From NCBI RefSeq assembly GCF_000367365.1, contig NZ_BARF01000029.1, forward strand, positions 94,619 to 158,618: 64,000 nucleotides of DNA. The letters are read 5' to 3'. Each line of letters starts with the position of its first letter. The stretch's first letter is position 1. The notes under the pieces were generated by a model that was not told the DNA's origin, searched no databases, and saw only the letters and a program-made list of their open reading frames with translations. Origin of the DNA: Streptomyces prunicolor NBRC 13075. GTDB lineage: Bacteria > Actinomycetota > Actinomycetes > Streptomycetales > Streptomycetaceae. Position numbers and translations under genes: made by a program. Shown here in pieces: positions 60,339-64,000 of this stretch.

Positions 60339-61186
60339 AGTTCCTTCGTCAGCCTGTGGATGAAGTCACGCGAGCGTTCGGGGTCGAGTGACACGCCCTC
60401 CACTCTACGGAAAAGCGTTCGAAAGCTCCCGAGTTGCGCCTCGGAGTCGACGAAGGCAGAACCATGGGGTGCGTCCCGCACGACCGTGTCCAGCTTGGGC
60501 ATGGTGCCACCCACATACATCATGGCGCTTCCGGCATCGATGAATCCATCCAGGTCGAACGGGATGACACGTACGGTCACGTGGTCCGCTTCCGAGAGTT
60601 CCAGGATGCGGGTGAGCTGAGTTCGTGCCGCGGGACGGCCGCCGACCCGGATGCGCAGGGCCCCCTCGTGCACTACGGCTTCGTACGGAGTCGGTTGGGC
60701 ACCCTCGATGATGCGGTGTCGCTTCATCCGGTGTTCGGCCCGCAGTTCGAGGTCTCTCGGGGGAAGCGCGGGCACTCTGTGCGAGAAGACTGCGCGAGCG
60801 TAGTCCTTTGTCTGGAGCAGGCCGGGGACATGGAGGAAATCCACGTCCAAGCGGTAGGTGGCGTGGTGCTCCAGCTCGGACAGGTCCAGGAACGGCGTGG
60901 GCAGCAGCCCCCGGTACTCCTCCCACCAACCGCGTGTCCGATCGGTGGCCATTGCGATCAGCGCATCGATCAACTCCCCGTCCGCGCAGGAGTAATGAGC
61001 GGCGAGGCTGCGTAGGCGTTCCTCGCTCACTCCTGCGGTTCCGGACTCCATCTGACTCATCTGGGCGGAGTCGGACCCGACCAACGTGGCGGCTTCCCGT
61101 GCTTTGAGCCCTGCTGTCTCACGCAGCTTCCGCAGTTCAATGCCCAGGCGTTCCTGGCGCGCGGTGACTTGCCGTCTGCGTGGCAT
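60335..61186 (-). CDS. WhiJ-like XRE regulator with DUF5753 domain, second locus
   Basis: The 283-residue protein has a HTH at residues 15-55 (LRKLRETAGLKAREAATLVG, then SDSAQMSQMESG) and a DUF5753 domain that begins around RLDVDFLHVPGLLQTKDYARA and ends with the FRTLFRRVEGVSLDPERSRDF helices. ATG 61186 has GAGAGGAAG upstream. A longer open frame to 61795 is only the shadow of the divergent HATPase gene. With the DUF397 gene and the HATPase it repeats the layout of the 8.5-10.1 kb locus, including divergence. Confidence 0.9.
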   Translation of the reverse strand: MPRRRQVTARQERLGIELRKLRETAGLKAREAATLVGSDSAQMSQMESGTAGVSEERLRSLAAHYSCADGELIDALIAMATDRTRGWWEEYRGLLPTPFLDLSELEHHATYRLDVDFLHVPGLLQTKDYARAVFSHRVPALPPRDLELRAEHRMKRHRIIEGAQPTPYEAVVHEGALRIRVGGRPAARTQLTRILELSEADHVTVRVIPFDLDGFIDAGSAMMYVGGTMPKLDTVVRDAPHGSAFVDSEAQLGSFRTLFRRVEGVSLDPERSRDFIHRLTKEL

Positions 61187-61412
61187 GGCTTCCTCTCTCG
61201 CCCCAACTGCCGTGGGGTGGTGACTCGTTCGGGGGCAGATTACGACAACGACTTGCACTGTTCCAAATTTTACCCGTACCGTCAGTGATGCGACGCACAC
61301 CGTGCGGAACCCCGGGACCCCGGAAGCGCACCACCCCGTCCTGCCATGACGGCGTGACAGGCCACCGCCCGTGAACCGCATCAACTCCCCACACCACCAA
61401 CGGAGTTCACGC

Positions 61413-61826
61413 ATGCCCGAAACCGAGCCCGAACCCTGGGAGTATTCCCTCTCCGTCCCGCACGACCGCCGTGCCGTCACCGTCTGTCGCCGCACTCTCC
61501 GCCTGGTCCTCACCGCGCACGGCCTCATCCGGGTCGTGGACACCGCCGAACTCCTCGCGACGGAGCTGGTGGCCAACGCCGTACTGCACACCGAGGGGCC
61601 GGTGATGCTCCGGGTGCGGTGGTCGGCGGGGGTGCTGCGGGTCGGTGCGTGGGACGCGGACCCCGAACCCCCGGAGCCGCCAGGCCAGTTGGCGGATCTG
61701 TTGGACGCCGAGGCGGGGAGAGGCCTCGCCCTGGTGCGGGCCTGCGCCGACGTCTGGGGCTGGCAGCCGCTGTCGAGGAACGGGCGGCGCGGCAAGTACG
61801 TATGGTGCGAACTGGGCGTGGCCTAG
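61413..61826 (+). CDS. Stand-alone HATPase (RsbW-like), second WhiJ-type locus
   Basis: The 137-residue protein shows N box TELVANAVLHTEG (about residue 51), VGAWDADPEPP at the G1 site (Asp present, Gly replaced by Ala-Asp), and GRGLALVRACAD as the lid. CGGAG stands eight bases before ATG 61413. An upstream GTG at 61371 is also in frame. It is divergent from the XRE/DUF397 pair across a 226-base gap with a locally AT-rich patch (CCAAATTTTACC). Confidence 0.86.
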   Translation: MPETEPEPWEYSLSVPHDRRAVTVCRRTLRLVLTAHGLIRVVDTAELLATELVANAVLHTEGPVMLRVRWSAGVLRVGAWDADPEPPEPPGQLADLLDAEAGRGLALVRACADVWGWQPLSRNGRRGKYVWCELGVA

Positions 61827-61864
61827 GGCCAGGAACGCGGCCGGAGGCCAGGGCTCGCCGTGTG

Positions 61865-63157
61865 TCAGCTCGACCGCTGACGTACAGCCGCCCGCAACTC
61901 GCGGACGCCGGTGGTACGCGGGTGCCGTTCCGCCAGTTCGTGGACGATGCTGCGGATCGCGGGGCGGTCCCGGACCTCGGCAGGGCTGGCGCGGTACGCG
62001 GAGAGCAGTGCCTGGGTGGTCTGTTCGGGGCGTTTCCATGCCCACCAGGCCCGCGCCATGTCGGTGCCCAGGCGGGCCTTGCGCTCGGCGGTCGGGAACT
62101 GGGCGGGGCGCAGGTTCTTCCCCGCCTCCAGGGCCGCGCCCGCATCGCCGAGCGCCCAGTGGACTCCGACCGCGTACAGGTCGACGGCGGCCGGGCTGAT
62201 GGGGAACAGGCGTCCTGGAGGGGCGGTCTGAGGCAGCCGGCTGGCGGCGCGGCGGGCTTCCTCGGTCATCGCCAGGGCCTCGGCGCGGTGGCCGCCCCGG
62301 GCTGCGGTGTAGGCGAGTGTGCAGAGCATCTGCGCGTACGCGGACGCCGACGCGTCGGTCCTCAGTCCCGTCGCCTGTACCCCGGAAGCCGCCGTCGACA
62401 TGAGGCGCTGGGCCTCCTCGCCGCGGTCCTGGTGGCGTAGCACGATCGCCAACTCCCGGACCGCGGCGGCTGATGCGAGCGGGGAGCCGGAGACCTCGGC
62501 CCAGGTGCGGGCGCGGTCCGCGGTGAGGCGGGCCTGCTCGTAGGAGCCGAGCTTGCTCAGTACGGCGGCGGCGAGGCTGTAGACGGAGGAGAGCCGGGCC
62601 TGATCGAGTTCCCGGCGGGAGGAGGCGGCGGCGTGCCCGTCCGCGATGAGGCCGGGCAGGGCGGCGAGCAGCGGCGCGTGCGTGCCCTTGTCGTACAGGT
62701 CGCGGGCGGCGGCCAGCCGGGCGTCCAGCGGTCCGGTGCCGGTCGGTGCGGGGGTGTCGGCCAGGGCCTCGTCCACCCCGAGCAGCAGGGCGGCCGGTCC
62801 GGCGGCTGCCGTTGCGGTGAGCAGCGTACGGCGGCGCATCGGGTCCTCCTCGGCGTGCGGACTGGCCGTCACTCTAGTGGCCGTCGATACCGTCGGGGTG
62901 GGTGGCGCGAGAGAACTCACCAGGACGTGTCGCGGAACGCCGACTTCGAGGGCGGCGCGGTGCACCAGGGTCAGGTCGACGACCCTGGTGCTGCGTTCCA
63001 GCCGGGAGACCGTGGCCGGTGAGCAGCCGAGCCGGTCGCCGAGGGCGGCGAGGGTCCAGGCGCGGTGTTCCCGGCCGAGCCGAATGAGCGCGCCGGGGCG
63101 CCGTTGCGCGGCCAACTCGCGTACTCGCGTGCTGTTCCAGAGCGGGTCAACGGGCAC
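61865..63157 (-). CDS. HTH and TPR regulator
   Basis: The 430-residue protein has an XRE-type HTH (LAALGDRLGCSPATVSRLER, about residues 37-56) that follows a short Arg-rich start. An internal twin-arginine-like stretch (MRRRTLLTATAAAGPAALLLG, in the middle of the protein, not at its start) comes next, then a TPR-like helical region to the C-terminus. The hydrophobic stretch may be a membrane helix or a buried helix. GAGGGGC before GTG 63157 supports the start. The small gene at 63342 is divergent from it. Target genes are unknown. Confidence 0.82.
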   Translation of the reverse strand: MPVDPLWNSTRVRELAAQRRPGALIRLGREHRAWTLAALGDRLGCSPATVSRLERSTRVVDLTLVHRAALEVGVPRHVLVSSLAPPTPTVSTATRVTASPHAEEDPMRRRTLLTATAAAGPAALLLGVDEALADTPAPTGTGPLDARLAAARDLYDKGTHAPLLAALPGLIADGHAAASSRRELDQARLSSVYSLAAAVLSKLGSYEQARLTADRARTWAEVSGSPLASAAAVRELAIVLRHQDRGEEAQRLMSTAASGVQATGLRTDASASAYAQMLCTLAYTAARGGHRAEALAMTEEARRAASRLPQTAPPGRLFPISPAAVDLYAVGVHWALGDAGAALEAGKNLRPAQFPTAERKARLGTDMARAWWAWKRPEQTTQALLSAYRASPAEVRDRPAIRSIVHELAERHPRTTGVRELRAAVRQRSS

Positions 63158-63341
63158 GGGCCCCTCCCACACCGCACGACCGGGGCCTTTCACGCTACGG
63201 GCGCGGAGCGGGGCCGTCGAGGCCGCTTGCACAACGTGCAAAACCCTTGCGCGGAAGGCGAGTTGATCGCACCCGGCCCGTTCGGCGCGGTGTGCTGGGC
63301 TCAGCGCCCCCAAACGCGGGGCACCGTCCGACGGAGGCACC

Positions 63342-63800
63342 ATGACAGCCGCTCTTGTGCACCCGATAACCGGCCCGGCCCGTTCCGTACGGGAGGTCGT
63401 GCCGGTCGATCTGTGGGAGAAGCAGGTCGGACTCCTCGTGCGGGACTACCCGTACGACTCGACCATGGCCGGCCGGATCCTCGGGCAGGGGTACGCCTAT
63501 CTGCTCACCGCGATGAGGCACCGGGGCGAGTCCCTGGGGCTCGCCCCGAGCGAACTCGTCGACATCGGCGTCCACACGATCATCCGCGACACCGTGGCGT
63601 ACGCCGACCTCTGCGCCCGCTTCAACGGCGGACACTCCCTGCCCCACGTGCCCAAGGCCGAGACGAAGAACGACGGCTCGGCGATGAGGACGGCGACCGT
63701 CATCGCGTCGGACGGCTGGGACGTAGACCTGCCGTTGTGGACGGACGCCGCCGAATGCGGCCCCTGCCACCCCTGCCACCCCGGCAACGACTCGCACTGA
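63342..63800 (+). CDS. Conserved small protein, unknown
   Basis: The 152-residue protein is mostly helical, with VPVDLWEKQVGLLVRDYPYD and LAPSELVDIGVHTIIRD segments, and ends in a short Cys/His-rich tail (CGPCHPCHPGNDSH) that could bind metal. It is divergent from the HTH-TPR gene across a 184-base gap. The sequence AGGCACC stands near the ATG as a weak binding site. No family recognised. Confidence 0.7.
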   Translation: MTAALVHPITGPARSVREVVPVDLWEKQVGLLVRDYPYDSTMAGRILGQGYAYLLTAMRHRGESLGLAPSELVDIGVHTIIRDTVAYADLCARFNGGHSLPHVPKAETKNDGSAMRTATVIASDGWDVDLPLWTDAAECGPCHPCHPGNDSH

Positions 63801-63941
63801 CCGACGGGTCCGTCGGGCCCCGGCCGACTCAGGCCGGGGCCCGGCGCACGAGGGGGCGGGAATCTTCGAATCGGCACGGTGAGCCGTCACCGCAGTGCGA
63901 GGGCCGGGCCCACTGACCAACACGGCCAGCACGATTGCCCT

Positions 63942-63983
63942 TAGGGGCGTGGGGAACTGCGCGACCAGCCGCAGCGCACCCGC
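63942..63983 (+). repeat. Diverged member of the dispersed repeat family
   Basis: TAGGGGCGTGGGGAACTGCG then CGACCAGCC matches the two ends of the 54-bp repeat (TAGGGGCGCGGGG and CGCGACCAGCC) with a different, shorter centre. This looks like the common AACTGCGCGACCAGCC variant. It is in the final intergenic stretch, where no gene is seen. Confidence 0.7.
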
Positions 63984-64000
63984 ACCCGGCAGCCGACCTA

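Overview
The window is about 70% GC chromosomal DNA from a Streptomyces. The evidence is very high GC at third codon positions, frequent GTG starts with GTGA/ATGA stop-start overlaps, and marker genes such as an SsgA-like sporulation protein, RpfB, WhiJ-type XRE/DUF397 loci, actinobacterial Pmt and ESX-like proteins. From memory, the order ssgE - two PBPs - pmt - rsmI - tatD - rpfB - ksgA - ispE matches the S. coelicolor SCO3158-SCO3148 block. I saw no tRNA, rRNA, CRISPR array, prophage or intact insertion sequence.

Layout. 1-8.5 kb: end of an unidentified gene, an SDR oxidoreductase, a small hydrophilic protein, a tricorn-type protease, a TetR regulator with twin operators driving an MMPL exporter, and a cysteine hydrolase. 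8.5-10.1 kb: a WhiJ-like trio (HATPase / XRE-DUF5753 / DUF397). 10.1-10.9 kb: a non-coding region that is one imperfect palindrome of about 690 bp. 10.9-17.7 kb: a scarred accessory stretch holding a YbaK-type deacylase, an EamA transporter, a RidA remnant, a phosphotransferase gene bracketed by inverted IS630-type remnants, a secreted protein plus lipoprotein, a frameshifted mycothiol-dependent-isomerase gene, an ESX-like trio and a fragment of a second EamA gene. 17.7-26.5 kb: an ABC exporter plus large YncE/phosphoesterase protein, RidA, metallophosphoesterase, serine hydrolase and Ohr.

26.6-42 kb is the conserved core. A nickel/cobalt ECF transporter (CbiM-CbiQ-CbiO) lies behind a Nur-like box. 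It is followed by ssgE, two paralogous penicillin-binding proteins, a secreted beta-trefoil lectin, protein O-mannosyltransferase, RsmI, a zinc-ribbon-like protein, TatD, RpfB, KsgA and IspE. Several of these act in cell-wall growth, sporulation, or rRNA and isoprenoid housekeeping.

42-53.4 kb looks strain-variable and sits between ispE and an ABC-F gene. It carries an MHYT membrane sensor, an orphan NIT-domain histidine kinase and a Tat-exported PGRP/amidase. The last 7 kb is a compact bidirectional cluster without an obvious described counterpart. One arm encodes a MoaA-like radical SAM enzyme, a thymidylate-kinase-like P-loop protein, a degenerate phosphomannomutase domain and an STM4013-type sulfatase-fold hydrolase. 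Near it lie a Cys-rich small protein and an HATPase. The other arm encodes a HTH-TPR regulator, a DUF218/YdcF protein and a WbqC-family protein. This is the best candidate for an undescribed system. 53.4-64 kb: ABC-F ATPase with a foldable leader, two tandem PQQ-like beta-propeller membrane proteins, an atypical LuxR response regulator, a second WhiJ-like trio, a HTH-TPR regulator and a small conserved protein.

Non-coding structure is unusually rich: two large complex palindromes, a nearly identical 54-bp dispersed repeat in both orientations plus diverged copies, tandem duplications across two stop codons, and several clear hairpin terminators.
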